Source: Bacillus sp. sid0103
GTDB lineage: Bacteria > Bacillota > Bacilli > Bacillales_B > DSM-18226
DNA: 64,000 bases
Assembly (NCBI RefSeq): GCF_019219025.1
Contig: NZ_JAHUWN010000019.1
Span: forward strand, 65,078 to 129,077
Direction of reading: 5' to 3'
Position numbers and translations under genes: made by a program. The notes under the pieces were generated by a model. That model had not been told where the DNA came from. It saw only the letters and a list, made by a program, of their open reading frames with translations, and did not search any database. Of the stretch, positions 37,809 through 47,057 are shown piece after piece. Each line of letters opens with the position of its first letter. The stretch's first letter is position 1.

Positions 37809-38468
37809 TTAACCTAATTTTTCAATTACTGCTTTTGTTACAGCTAATGTAGACTGCGGGTTTTGCCCAGTAATTAAATTCCCGTCTACTTCGTAATGAG
37901 TAGACCAGTTTGGAGCAGCCACAAAAATAGCCCCTAATTCACGAAGTTTACTTTCCAAAAGGAATGGAAGTTGCTGGGCAAGGCCAGTATCTGCCTCTTC
38001 TCGGTCTGTAAAGGCGTTCACTCGTTTACCAGCAACAAGAGACTGCCCATTCGATAATGTCGCACCAACCAATCCGGCAGGTCCATGACAAACAGCAGCG
38101 ACAATCTTGTTTCCTTCAAAGAAGTCACGTAACAATTCTTGAAGTTTTTTGTGATCAGGAAGATCAAACATAGTTCCATGACCTCCTGGCAGGAAAATAG
38201 CATCGAAACTTTGGTGAGAAATTTCATCCAGTTTCAATGTGTCCTGTAAATACTTTGCTGTATCTAAAAACTCTTGCGGTGTCGTTGCATCTACACTGCC
38301 CGGGTCGACTGTACTTTTTCCTCCAAGGGGACTTGCCACGGTCACTTCGTACCCTTTCTTTGTGAACTCGATATATGCTTCAGCAAACTCGGATAACCAA
38401 ATTCCCGTCTGCTTTTCTTCATTTATTTCTCTATGGTTTGTGACAACCATTAAAATCTTTCTAGACAT
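37809..38468 (-). CDS. DJ-1/PfpI superfamily protein (type 1 glutamine amidotransferase-like, Hsp31-type)
   Basis: A 219-residue single-domain protein. The nucleophile elbow AAVCHGPAGL holds the reactive Cys, with the preceding GGHGTMFDLPDH loop supplying the oxyanion region. C-terminal ASWSTHYEVDGNLITGQNP-like text (here APNWSTHYEVDGNLITGQNPQS) is typical of the Hsp31/YhbO group, which act as chaperones, glyoxalases or stress proteins. GGAGGT precedes the ATG. Adjacent to the MFS exporter and a LysR regulator, so a stress or detoxification unit is plausible. Confidence 0.88.
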   Translation of the reverse strand: MSRKILMVVTNHREINEEKQTGIWLSEFAEAYIEFTKKGYEVTVASPLGGKSTVDPGSVDATTPQEFLDTAKYLQDTLKLDEISHQSFDAIFLPGGHGTMFDLPDHKKLQELLRDFFEGNKIVAAVCHGPAGLVGATLSNGQSLVAGKRVNAFTDREEADTGLAQQLPFLLESKLRELGAIFVAAPNWSTHYEVDGNLITGQNPQSTLAVTKAVIEKLG

Positions 38469-38587
38469 AAGTGATGACCTCCATAAAGTATTTTTGTTAC
38501 ATTTGCTATTCTAATCCCGTTGAATCTATAAAACAAATTATGTTTTTATGGGTTATGTATAAATAAATTTATAGATGGGGTGATAAC

Positions 38588-38625
38588 AAAAAAATCATTC
38601 AGAAGTAAACTGAATGACTTTTTAT
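38588..38625 (-). terminator. Terminator of the LysR gene
   Basis: TCATTCAG and CTGAATGA pair around AAGTAAA, flanked by A and T runs that allow termination on either strand. It directly follows the LysR stop on the minus strand. Confidence 0.85.
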
Positions 38626-38627
38626 GG

Positions 38628-39500
38628 TTATTTTTCACCCAGAAATAACTTCTTTATATGATATATTTCAGGGAGATGTTTATTTTTGGTTTTGTAGGCA
38701 ATATATAATTCGTTCGTTACTTTGAGTTCATCGAAAATGATTTTTGATTTTTCCTCATCCATGGAATTCCTTAAGATATAGGTTGGAATTAAACTAAGTC
38801 CCGCGCCTTGTTCGATTGTCTTGAGAATAAGATGTAAATTAGGAATGACATGAGTTGGTTTTATGGAAGGTCTTTTTTTAAAGTGCTCTCGCCATAGTCT
38901 TCGAATAATAGGTAAATCCAGTCCATAACTAATCCATTTTTGAGAAAAAAGCCATTGTTCTTTCCATTTCTGGTCATCATGATGGGGTATTTCCATTTGT
39001 TTCGGTGCAACAATGACAAATTCCTCATCACATAATTTTATATACTCAATGCCCGGCGTTTGTGACTTTTGAGAAGTAATCAGGATATCGACGGTGTCTT
39101 CCTTTAATAGTTCTAACAATTGATCAGCCGTTCCAAAGTGAGAAACGGTACAGGTGTTGTATTCGGGAAGTTGTGGAAGTATATTCTCGTAATAATATTC
39201 AATGGCAGACCCAATCCTGATAATGGAGAGAGTAGGTAACGAAGTAGAATGAAAACGTAAACTAGTCTCCTCTAAAGACTCAATAAGAGGTGCTACTTGT
39301 GAATATAATTCCTTTCCCCTTTCGGTAGGAATCATTTTTCGAGAAGTTCTAGTAAATAAGGGCTCTCCAACTTCTGCTTCTAATGAAGCCAAGTGCTGAC
39401 TCATTGCTGGTTGCGTCATAATGCGCGTTTTCGCTGCTTCCGAAACCGAATTGTATTTATAGATATAAATAAAGCTTCTATACCATTCAAAATCGACCAT
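38628..39500 (-). CDS. LysR family transcriptional regulator
   Basis: A 290-residue regulator. The N-terminal winged helix (residues 1-60) includes NSVSEAAKTRIMTQPAMSQHLASLEAEVGEPLFTRTSRKMIPTERG-type text, the LysR signature. A periplasmic-binding-like effector domain follows. It is transcribed toward the PfpI and MFS genes and separated from them by a terminator, so it may control them from an independent promoter. Effector unknown. Confidence 0.9.
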   Translation of the reverse strand: MVDFEWYRSFIYIYKYNSVSEAAKTRIMTQPAMSQHLASLEAEVGEPLFTRTSRKMIPTERGKELYSQVAPLIESLEETSLRFHSTSLPTLSIIRIGSAIEYYYENILPQLPEYNTCTVSHFGTADQLLELLKEDTVDILITSQKSQTPGIEYIKLCDEEFVIVAPKQMEIPHHDDQKWKEQWLFSQKWISYGLDLPIIRRLWREHFKKRPSIKPTHVIPNLHLILKTIEQGAGLSLIPTYILRNSMDEEKSKIIFDELKVTNELYIAYKTKNKHLPEIYHIKKLFLGEK

Positions 39501-39600
39501 ATAAAAAATCTCCTTTATTTCTAAGTGGGAGGATAACGAGAATTGTTTTTTGATAATCCTATACTAAAATCTTCTGGGTGTCACGCTTCGATAGTATAAG

Positions 39601-39899
39601 TTTCTTTTTAAAAGAGGCAGGTTGTAAGAAGACAACTGTCGACATTCTTTTCACGCATTTGCATGGGAAAAGCCAGGAATGGAAGGACCCGAGGCTGTTT
39701 TTAATCAAACGTTTGGTTAGTTTCGAAATGGCGGGATGTTAATAGAATAATGGAAGTTTGCGAGAAACCCATCTGATTTTGTAGAAAGGTGGGTTATTTC
39801 CTGCGGAATTTTCGAGCGTGATTCGACAAGCTTCTTGCTTCCTATGCAGGTAAAATGATTTTCCATCAGTACTTGCAGCCGTTTCAACCAAACGTTTTG
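39601..39899 (+). repeat. Dispersed ~300-bp non-coding element, copy 2
   Basis: The palindromes CAAACGTTTG (39706) and CAAACGTTTT (39889) are 183 bp apart. The internal hairpin pairs AACCCATCT with AGGTGGGTT through a U-G pair. The right palindrome runs directly into the 51-bp minisatellite. Confidence 0.85.
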
Positions 39900-39900
39900 T

Positions 39901-40386
39901 CCATCGGAGCGCTTACGATAGACATTTTTCCAGATTTCCCATGAGTTTTGTCCATCGGAGCGCTTACGATAGACATTTTTCCGGATTTCCCATGAGTTTT
40001 GTCCATCGGAGAGCTTACGATAGACATTTTTCCAGTTTTCCTATGGGTTTTGTTCATCGGAACCCTTACGATAGACATTTTTCTGGATTTCCCATGAGTT
40101 TTGTCCATCGGAACCCTTACGATAGACATTTTTCCAGTTTTCCTATGGGTTTTGTCCATCGGAACCCTTACGATAGACATTTTTCTGGATTTCTCATGAG
40201 TTTTGTCCATCGGAGCGCTTACGATAGACATTTTTCCAGTTTTCCTATGAGTTTTGTTCATCGGAACCCTTACGATAGACATTTTTCTGGATTTCTCATG
40301 AGTTTTGTCCATCGAAGAGCTTACGATAGACATTTTTCCGGATTTCTCATGAGTTTTGTCCATCGGAGCGCTTACGATAGACATTG
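39901..40386. repeat. 51-bp tandem repeat (minisatellite), nine full units plus a partial
   Basis: Unit starts are at 39901, 39952, 40003, 40054, 40105, 40156, 40207, 40258, 40309 and 40360, exactly 51 bp apart. The core CTTACGATAGACATTTTT is invariant. Variation is confined to the bases before it (GAGCGC, GAACCC, GAGAGC) and the CCAGAT/CTGGAT and CCCATGA/CCTATGG positions. Because 51 is divisible by 3, both strands stay open as 17-residue repeats (minus 40426-39884, plus 39941-40423), but neither frame has a convincing ribosome binding site. Confidence 0.95.
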
Positions 40387-40450
40387 GACCGTAAACAAGC
40401 ATGTAAAACCCATAATTATTTAACATTAACCAATTTCCACTTCATAACAC

Positions 40451-40476
40451 AAAAACAACCTTTTTTAGGTTGTCTT
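40451..40476 (-). terminator. Terminator following the 5S remnant
   Basis: On the minus strand ACAACCT pairs with AGGTTGT and a T run follows. It lies just past the 5S-like fragment, where an rrn operon terminator would be. Confidence 0.65.
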
Positions 40477-40480
40477 AGAT

Positions 40481-40527
40481 GTGCCTGGCAACGTTCTACT
40501 CTCACAAGGACGCGTGTCCCAACTACC
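40481..40527 (-). rRNA. 5S rRNA 3'-end remnant
   Basis: The minus strand reads GGTAGTTGGG ... TGTGAGAGTAGAACGTTGCC, matching the last 45 or so nucleotides of Bacillus 5S rRNA apart from a changed hairpin. The 5' two thirds of 5S are absent upstream, so it is a fragment and not a functional gene. Confidence 0.6.
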
Positions 40528-40574
40528 TTAACGGAATTGAAATCGCCCAGGTCTAATAGAGTGTTGTTTCATTA

Positions 40575-40680
40575 ATTCGCCCATTGAAACATAAGATTCG
40601 CTCATAAAAGCCCAAAATTCGCTCATTATGACCCCAGATTCGCTCATTGAACCTGGAAATTCGCCCATTGAATAGATAAA
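40575..40680. repeat. 21-bp-period repeat array, core ATTCGCTCAT (copy 1)
   Basis: Five cores ATTCGCYCAT start at 40575, 40596, 40617, 40638 and 40659, exactly 21 bp apart. The 11-bp spacers differ from each other, but their order is shared with the array at 56353, so the two arrays are copies of one sequence. Confidence 0.9.
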
Positions 40681-40866
40681 CCGTTAAATAAATCTTAGTT
40701 CCCCGGATTTAGATTTTGGAGCTTTGAAATGAAATGCTGCTGTCATATCAGAATAATCTGTTTGAAATAATTACCCCTTCTTTTTGTTCTATAATATGTA
40801 TGATTGCAAGTATAGAATTTTGGATGTCCTTTACTAAGGGATATTTAATAGAAAGGGAGTGTTTAA

Positions 40867-41487
40867 ATGGATTTATGCACAAATTGTGGTGAAAAATTAA
40901 ATGAATCTAGTAGATTCTGTCCATACTGCGGTTCGAGGGTTGCAATAGATCAGAAGAACATGCCCTCAGTCCAAGAAACGCGCATTGAAATAAAGAAAAA
41001 TCGTTCAAAAACGAGATTATTAGTTGGACTCGGATCGATTATAGGTTTGCTGCTTGTCATAAGCGTAACCTTAATGGTTAAAGATTTTTATAAGCCTGAA
41101 CCTAAATCGAATGTAACAGCTACAAAAACAATTGATCAATCAAAAGATAAAGATGTAGAAAATATAGATCAAGCTAGTCATGATCAACCTTCAACTGAAG
41201 AAAAAAAACAAGAAAGTTCAAATCTTTCCTCTTCAGAACATATTTTGCCTGCTAGTGATAAGAGGATGATGAGTGAAGAAGACATTGCTAATCTTACAAA
41301 AGGGCAGCTGCGTTTAGCGAGAAATGAGATCTACGCGCGTCATGGGTATGTCTTTAAATCACAGGATTTACAAACATATTTTTCGGGTAGATCATGGTAT
41401 CATCCAGACCATACCTTTGATGGCTCTTTAAATGAAATAGAAAAAGAAAATGTAGACTTCATAAAGGCGAGAGAGGACAGTCTTTAG
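40867..41487 (+). CDS. Zinc-ribbon, single-TM protein with YARHG domain
   Basis: A 206-residue membrane protein. Residues 1-30 form a zinc ribbon (CTNCGEKLNESSRFCPYCG). A transmembrane helix lies near 50-72 (LLVGLGSIIGLLLVISVTLM), then a Ser/Asp/Lys-rich linker of about 60 residues. The C-terminal YARHG domain starts near residue 135 and includes RLARNEIYARHGYVFKSQDL. YARHG domains are extracellular and probably bind cell-wall material or peptides. AAAGGGAG precedes the ATG. Monocistronic. Role unknown. Confidence 0.85.
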   Translation: MDLCTNCGEKLNESSRFCPYCGSRVAIDQKNMPSVQETRIEIKKNRSKTRLLVGLGSIIGLLLVISVTLMVKDFYKPEPKSNVTATKTIDQSKDKDVENIDQASHDQPSTEEKKQESSNLSSSEHILPASDKRMMSEEDIANLTKGQLRLARNEIYARHGYVFKSQDLQTYFSGRSWYHPDHTFDGSLNEIEKENVDFIKAREDSL

Positions 41488-41668
41488 TGAAGATTATCGT
41501 TAGATGTGGTGAAAATGTTTTAGTGTGCTTCAGAGTGCTTCGTTAGAAAAAGCAACTGAAATCATTATTCTTCTAAAGTAATTCGGATACTACTTTGCCT
41601 TGTTCCAATTGAATAGATGTCAAAAGAAAGATACACTTACTATATCGTTATTTGGAGCAGGTGCAAGA

Positions 41669-43588
41669 ATGAATAATAGACAAAAGGAATTACTTAGAAT
41701 ATTGCTGACGAATGAAGAAGGGGCCTTGCATATAAGGGATTTATCGGAGGGGCTTGATTGTGCGGAGAAAACAGTACGGAATGATTTAGACCGGATAGAG
41801 GAGTTTCTTCTTGATTATTCCAGCGCTAGAATGACCCGTAAGCCTGGTTTTGGAATCATGATTGGAATTGGCGAGGGAGAACGGTCTGCCATTTTGCGAA
41901 GTCTACTTTCTAGTGAACCCAAATCAAATGAAGAGCGGCTGATTGAAATCACCTATCAACTCTTAACTAGTAATAAGGCTATAACCTTGCAGTATTTTTC
42001 CGATTCTTACTACATGCCCAAAGCGGCTATTAAAAAAGACATGGAAGACATTGCGAACTGGCTTCAGGTATTTAATCTTGAACTGATCACTAAACCACGG
42101 CTTGGAAGTGTGATTGAAGGAACAGAGCTGCAAAAACGGAGCGCGTTGGCTCACTTATCAGAGCTTATTCCCTCTCTTTCAAACGGGAAAAATTTTGTGT
42201 TGGATCTATTTTTGCCTTATGAAATTACAACCGTGAGGAAAGCGCTGGAGGATTTGCAGGACAAGTTTTCGATAACTTTTCCAGATGATGCGTTAGAGAG
42301 CCTGCTGGTTCATGCTCTGATCATGATCAAACGGACCCGGCAAAGGTCTTCCGTATTTGTCCAAGAGTCTGAAAAGAAAGCGGCACTTGGTCGAAAGGAA
42401 TACCAGTATGCAATTTGGTTTTTTAATCAGCTGGAATCCATATTTCGGCTTACGTTTCCTGAGGCAGAGCGGATCTATTTTACCTGGCACCTTATTAGCA
42501 GCAAGCGAGTAGATGAGGGATCTGAACAGGTTATGGAATATGATGAAGAGGTTGCAGAGATCCTACGTGTGTTCATTGCGAAAATGGGAAAACTGACCTT
42601 ATTTGATTTTGAAGCCGATTCGGTTTTACTAAACGGCCTTGCTGTCCATATGCTCTCCGTTATCAATCGAATTAAGTACGGTTTTCCGATCTTTAATCCG
42701 CTGCTATCTAATATTAAGAAAATGTATCCCTATATGTTTAATATGGTTATTTTACAGCTCGAAGAAATTAAAAGTACTTTCCATTTAGAAATCCCTGAAG
42801 ATGAGGCAGCTTATATCGTTCTTCATTTTCAAGCCTCGATTGAACGGATGGAGGGGAAGAGAGACCTAAAGAAAAAGGCACTTATCGTATGTCATATGGG
42901 AATTGGCATGTCTCATTTGCTAGAGGCAAAAATTGAACAGCAATATCAGGACATTGATATAGTAGCCTGTATCGGCAAAGCAGAAGTAGCAGCTTATACT
43001 AGGCAACATCCCGTTGATTTTATTATTTCAACTGTTCCTCTTGAAATCAATATAGAGTACATCGTCATTTCACCGCTATTTGGGCAGGAGGATAAGAAAA
43101 GATTAAGTCAATTTGTTAAGAAGGTAAAGCAGAATAAGCCTGACCTTCTAGAACAAAATGCTTTTTCTCAATTCTTGACGGAAGACCTTGTGTTTTTTCA
43201 TTTGGATAAGGGACACCGTTATGAAGTTGTCGAAATGCTTGCCACTACTCTCTTAAACAAAGGCTATGTTAGGAAAGAGTTTATCCATAGCGCTGTGAAT
43301 CGGGAAAGGAAATCTTCTACAGCGATCGGCGGAGGAGTGGCCATTCCGCATGGAAATCCGTCTGCGGTTCAAAGATCTGCAATAGCGGCAGCCATCATGA
43401 ATGAGCCAATTGAGTGGGGCGATGAACGGGTTTCATTAGTATTCCTGCTAGCGATTTCAAAAGAAAATCAAGGAGACATTCGCGCGGTGATCGGAAAAAT
43501 AGCTTCCCTTAGTGAGTCACCATTGGTTATTCATGAGTTAACAGAAGCAGAGAATTATCAGGATTTTCTACGGATCATAAATAAGTAG
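41669..43588 (+). CDS. manR: PTS-regulated transcriptional activator, ManR-like
   Basis: A 639-residue MtlR/ManR-type activator: an N-terminal pair of HTH domains (NNRQKELLRILLTNEEGALHIRDLSE), two PRD domains in the middle, an EIIB-like domain with Cys in VCHMGIGMSH (about residue 410) and an EIIA-like domain with phosphorylatable His561 in IPHGNPSAV. Start taken at ATG 41669, seven bases after GGAGCAGG; the frame is open 23 codons further without a site. Gene order manR-manP-manA matches B. subtilis, so mannose-dependent activation of manP is expected. Confidence 0.88.
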   Translation: MNNRQKELLRILLTNEEGALHIRDLSEGLDCAEKTVRNDLDRIEEFLLDYSSARMTRKPGFGIMIGIGEGERSAILRSLLSSEPKSNEERLIEITYQLLTSNKAITLQYFSDSYYMPKAAIKKDMEDIANWLQVFNLELITKPRLGSVIEGTELQKRSALAHLSELIPSLSNGKNFVLDLFLPYEITTVRKALEDLQDKFSITFPDDALESLLVHALIMIKRTRQRSSVFVQESEKKAALGRKEYQYAIWFFNQLESIFRLTFPEAERIYFTWHLISSKRVDEGSEQVMEYDEEVAEILRVFIAKMGKLTLFDFEADSVLLNGLAVHMLSVINRIKYGFPIFNPLLSNIKKMYPYMFNMVILQLEEIKSTFHLEIPEDEAAYIVLHFQASIERMEGKRDLKKKALIVCHMGIGMSHLLEAKIEQQYQDIDIVACIGKAEVAAYTRQHPVDFIISTVPLEINIEYIVISPLFGQEDKKRLSQFVKKVKQNKPDLLEQNAFSQFLTEDLVFFHLDKGHRYEVVEMLATTLLNKGYVRKEFIHSAVNRERKSSTAIGGGVAIPHGNPSAVQRSAIAAAIMNEPIEWGDERVSLVFLLAISKENQGDIRAVIGKIASLSESPLVIHELTEAENYQDFLRIINK

Positions 43589-43595
43589 TGCAGAA

Positions 43596-43628
43596 AAGAG
43601 TAGATCGAGTGATCCACTCTTTTTTTCG
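43596..43628 (+). terminator. Terminator of manR
   Basis: AGAGTAGATC pairs with GATCCACTCT (one mismatch) around GAGT, followed by seven T. Confidence 0.85.
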
Positions 43629-43652
43629 TTGCTTATTATTGTAATAAAATGA

Positions 43653-43677
43653 TTTTTACCGCAACTTCCGGTAAAAA
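43653..43677 (+). promoter_or_regulatory. Inverted repeat upstream of manP, candidate ManR operator
   Basis: TTTTTACCG and CGGTAAAAA form perfect 9-bp arms around CAACTTC, just upstream of a TTTACT-N17-TATATA promoter (43686-43714). Placement suits an activator site. Confidence 0.55.
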
Positions 43678-43714
43678 TAAAAAAAATTTACTAGACAAAG
43701 AGGATTTATTATAT

Positions 43715-43728
43715 AAGTAAGCGATTAC
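43715..43728 (+). promoter_or_regulatory. Candidate cre site at the manP promoter
   Basis: AGTAAGCGATTACT keeps the AANCGNTNNC core and lies immediately after the -10 box, where CcpA would block transcription. The outer two bases deviate from consensus. Confidence 0.45.
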
Positions 43729-43757
43729 TAATATTTTTTCATTAGGAGGAAACCATT

Positions 43758-45701
43758 ATGGGAAAAATTCTAGCTGTAACAGCTTGTCCAGTTGGTATTG
43801 CTCATACGTATATGGCTGCTGAAAACTTACAAAAAGCAGGCAAAGCGTTAGGCATAGAGGTTAAAGTTGAAACACAAGGGTCCATTGGGGTAGAAAATGC
43901 GTTAACGGAACAGGAAATTGCGGAAGCAGATGGAATTATAATTGCGGCCGACAAAGAGGTTCCAAAGGACCGTTTTGCTGGTAAAAAAGTCATTGTTACC
44001 GGTGTTAAAGATGGAATTCAGAACCCTGAAAAACTAATTAAGCAGATTCAGAGCGGAGATGTTCCTGTTTATAAACCAGAATTAGCATCTGCTGGTGGAT
44101 CAACGAATAGTAAAAGTAAAAAGAATCCAATTTATAAGCATTTGATGAATGGTGTATCTTACATGGTTCCATTTATTGTCGTTGGGGGATTATTAATTGC
44201 GATTGCCTTGACTCTTGGCGGACAACAAACACCTGGAGGAATTGTCATTCCAGACGATTCCATTTGGAAACAAGTTGAAAAGCTAGGCGGTACAGCATTC
44301 ATGTTCATGGTGCCAATCTTGGCTGGTTTTATTGCGGTAAGTATTGCTGACCGCCCAGGACTAGTGCCAGGGATGATCGGCGGATATATTGCAGCTAATG
44401 GTAGTTTTTATGGAAGTGAAGCAGGTGCCGGATTTATCGGTGGGATTATTGCCGGTTTCTTGGCAGGTTATGTAGCCCTTGGAATTAAGAAGTTGAAGGT
44501 GCCAAAAGCAGTTCAACCTGTTATGCCGATTATTTTTATCCCAATTCTTTCATCTGTTATTGTAGGTTTATTATTCATTTTCGTTATCGGTGCTCCGGTT
44601 GCGCAAATATTTGAATCTTTAACAGACTGGCTTGCTAGTATGCAAGGCGGAAGTTCGATTGTATTAGCGATGATTCTTGGAGCGATGATTGCAGTTGACA
44701 TGGGTGGACCATTCAACAAGGTAGCGTTCTTATTCGGTTCAGCTATGATTGCAGAAGGAAACTATGAAATTATGGGACCGATTGCAGTAGCGATCTGTAT
44801 TCCTCCAATTGGACTTGGACTAGCTACATTCTTGAACAAACGAAAATTTGGTCCAACTGAAAGAGATGCAGGGAAAGCGTCCTTCACAATGGGTTTATTC
44901 GGTATTACGGAAGGTGCGATTCCATTCGCAGCACAAGATCCGCTGCGTGTTATTCCAAGTATCGTTGTAGGTTCTATGGCTGGTTCGGTCATTGCCATGC
45001 TTTCAGGTGTTGGTAACAAAGTGGCCCACGGCGGTCCGATTGTTGCCGTGTTAGGTGCCGTAGACAATGTCGTTATGTTCTTTATTGCAGTTATTGTTGG
45101 GGTAGTTATAACAGCGTTAATGGTTACGGCATTGAAGAAGGATGTTGAGGCAGCGCCGGCTGCTGCTGTTGGTGATGGTGGAACTCAAGCTGCTGCGCCC
45201 ATAGTAGGAAATGGTGTAATGGCAGAAGCCACAAAGGCAGAAATCGAGAAATTGACCGATATTACCAATTTGGACTTAATTGAAGTTGATTTAGACGGAA
45301 CAACTCGTGACGGTGTTATCGATGAATTGATTACAAAGTTTGATGCTACTGGTGTTTTAAGTTCGAGGGAAGAATTTAAACAAGCGATCCTGAACCGTGA
45401 AGGTGAATCTTCTACTGGTCTGGGTATGAATATTGCCATTCCACATGGAAAATCAAGTGCGGTTAAACGGCCAGCTGTTGCCTTTGGAATTAAACGTAAC
45501 GGTGTAGACTGGAAGAGTCTAGATGGTACAGATGCAAAACTAATCTTTATGATTGCCGTACCGGAAAAAGCAGCAGGAGATGCCCACCTGAAGATCTTAC
45601 AAATGCTATCACGCAAACTAATGGATGACAGCTTTAGAGAGCGATTATTAAAGGTCACTTCTAAAGAAGGAGCGTTCAAATTGCTTGAGACAATCCAGTA
45701 A
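43758..45701 (+). CDS. manP: PTS mannose/fructose-family EIIBCA, ManP-like
   Basis: A 647-residue membrane protein with EIIB (phosphocysteine Cys10 in TACPVGIAHTYMA), an eight- to ten-helix EIIC (about 125-455) and EIIA at the C-terminus (His563 in IPHGKSSAV). This is the fructose-family IIBCA layout of B. subtilis ManP, which imports mannose as mannose-6-phosphate. AGGAGG precedes the ATG. Flanked by manR and manA, so mannose is the probable substrate; fructose is the alternative. Confidence 0.88.
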   Translation: MGKILAVTACPVGIAHTYMAAENLQKAGKALGIEVKVETQGSIGVENALTEQEIAEADGIIIAADKEVPKDRFAGKKVIVTGVKDGIQNPEKLIKQIQSGDVPVYKPELASAGGSTNSKSKKNPIYKHLMNGVSYMVPFIVVGGLLIAIALTLGGQQTPGGIVIPDDSIWKQVEKLGGTAFMFMVPILAGFIAVSIADRPGLVPGMIGGYIAANGSFYGSEAGAGFIGGIIAGFLAGYVALGIKKLKVPKAVQPVMPIIFIPILSSVIVGLLFIFVIGAPVAQIFESLTDWLASMQGGSSIVLAMILGAMIAVDMGGPFNKVAFLFGSAMIAEGNYEIMGPIAVAICIPPIGLGLATFLNKRKFGPTERDAGKASFTMGLFGITEGAIPFAAQDPLRVIPSIVVGSMAGSVIAMLSGVGNKVAHGGPIVAVLGAVDNVVMFFIAVIVGVVITALMVTALKKDVEAAPAAAVGDGGTQAAAPIVGNGVMAEATKAEIEKLTDITNLDLIEVDLDGTTRDGVIDELITKFDATGVLSSREEFKQAILNREGESSTGLGMNIAIPHGKSSAVKRPAVAFGIKRNGVDWKSLDGTDAKLIFMIAVPEKAAGDAHLKILQMLSRKLMDDSFRERLLKVTSKEGAFKLLETIQ

Positions 45702-45764
45702 CCTAGAAAGAAACCAAAAAGAACAATTGCGAATAATGAATTAGGTTAATAAAGATACCATCCG

Positions 45765-45795
45765 GAAAGAGAGAGCAGCCATTGCTCTCTTTTCC
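45765..45795 (+). terminator. Hairpin between manP and manA
   Basis: AGAGAGC and GCTCTCT pair around AGCCATT, followed by TTTT. It may limit read-through into manA. Confidence 0.7.
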
Positions 45796-45913
45796 TTATA
45801 AACGTACATTACTATACCATAGGCATAGATGACACTATGCCCAAAAAAGGCAAAGCAGTAAGCACGTCCTTGAATCGAGATTGTAGAAAATAAAAATGAT
45901 GGAGGTATTATAC

Positions 45914-46858
45914 ATGCAACCGATGTTTTTAAAACCAGTTTTAAAAGAAAGAATTTGGGGAGGTACAGCTTTACAAGAAGAATTCGGCTATGAAATACCA
46001 AATGATAAAACAGGAGAATGCTGGGCTATTTCTGCTCATCCAAATGGACCCTCTATTATTGAAAATGGGCCCTATGCAGGTATGTCATTGGATGCAATAT
46101 GGAGAGAACAACCAGAACTTTTTGGTAACCCAAAGGAAGAAGTTTTTCCTCTTTTAACAAAAATATTAGATGCAAATATGGATTTATCTGTTCAGGTCCA
46201 TCCTGAGGATACATATGCGAAGGTTCATGAGAATGGCGAACTTGGCAAAACAGAATGCTGGTATATTCTCGATTGTATAGAAGGCGCCGAAATGATCTTC
46301 GGTCACAATGCCAAAACAAAAGAAGAATTGGTCGAGAAAATGAAAGAAGGAAAATGGACCGAGCTGCTTCGCAGAGTCAAAATCAAACCAGGTGACTTTT
46401 ACTACGTGCCAAGCGGAACTATTCATGCTCTATGTGAAGGGACTCTTGTATTAGAAACACAGCAAAGTTCTGATACAACCTATCGTGTGTATGATTATGA
46501 TCGTAGGGACGCTGACGGGAATTTAAGGGAGCTTCACTTAGAAAAAGCGATAGATGTAACGACTGTGCCGCATCAAAATGCGGGGGTTGCTCCTAAAGTT
46601 GAGGGGCGGGAAAATGTAACCATTACAACATTTGTGGAATCTGAGTTTTTCTCCGTTTACAAGTGGGAAATAGAGGGTAAGGCTGCTTTTGAATATAATA
46701 ATCACTATTTACTTCTAAGTGTGATCAAGGGTGATGGAACGCTAGTTCACAATAGTGAGAAGTATCCGTTGACAAAAGGAACACATTTCATTATCCCAGT
46801 CGGTTTGGGAGAATTTGAATTAAATGGTGAACTTGAACTAATCGTATCACATACTTAG
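45914..46858 (+). CDS. manA: Mannose-6-phosphate isomerase, class I
   Basis: A 314-residue cupin-type zinc enzyme converting mannose-6-phosphate to fructose-6-phosphate. LSVQVHPEDTYAKVHENGELGKTECWYIL supplies the zinc-binding His and Glu residues, and PSGTIHALCEGTLVLETQQSSDTTYRVYDYDR is the type I active-site block. Start chosen at ATG 45914, seven bases after GGAGGT; the frame extends six codons upstream without a site. It completes the route from imported mannose, including mannose from the N-glycan locus, into glycolysis. Confidence 0.92.
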   Translation: MQPMFLKPVLKERIWGGTALQEEFGYEIPNDKTGECWAISAHPNGPSIIENGPYAGMSLDAIWREQPELFGNPKEEVFPLLTKILDANMDLSVQVHPEDTYAKVHENGELGKTECWYILDCIEGAEMIFGHNAKTKEELVEKMKEGKWTELLRRVKIKPGDFYYVPSGTIHALCEGTLVLETQQSSDTTYRVYDYDRRDADGNLRELHLEKAIDVTTVPHQNAGVAPKVEGRENVTITTFVESEFFSVYKWEIEGKAAFEYNNHYLLLSVIKGDGTLVHNSEKYPLTKGTHFIIPVGLGEFELNGELELIVSHT

Positions 46859-46874
46859 AACAGGGTAGACCATA

Positions 46875-46914
46875 GGGACGGTTTAACCTCAAAAAAAGCC
46901 AGGAGAACCGTCTC
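46875..46914 (+). repeat. GGGACGGTT-type inverted repeat after manA
   Basis: GGGACGGTT and AACCGTCTC flank an A-rich loop, followed by GTGGAGTT as in the copy at 36503. It lies 16 bases after the manA stop and may act as a 3'-end or terminator structure. Confidence 0.6.
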
Positions 46915-47057
46915 TGTGGAGTTAAATGCGGGTGATATCGCAAATAAACTCTCTTTTACCGCAAATAAAGTTCGAATAGTAAGCTCATTTGCAGCAATGC
47001 AGTACTTTTTAGTTACCATTTGTGATCATTCGCTACTTGATTAAAAGGTTTGATCAA

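Noticed and set aside
39884..40426. Repeat-protein ORFs on both strands of the 51-bp minisatellite
   Set aside because: Openness on both strands follows from a stop-free unit divisible by three; no ribosome binding site.
40575..40680. CRISPR array
   Set aside because: Cores are only about 10 bp with 11-bp spacers, spacers are shared between arrays, and no cas genes are present.
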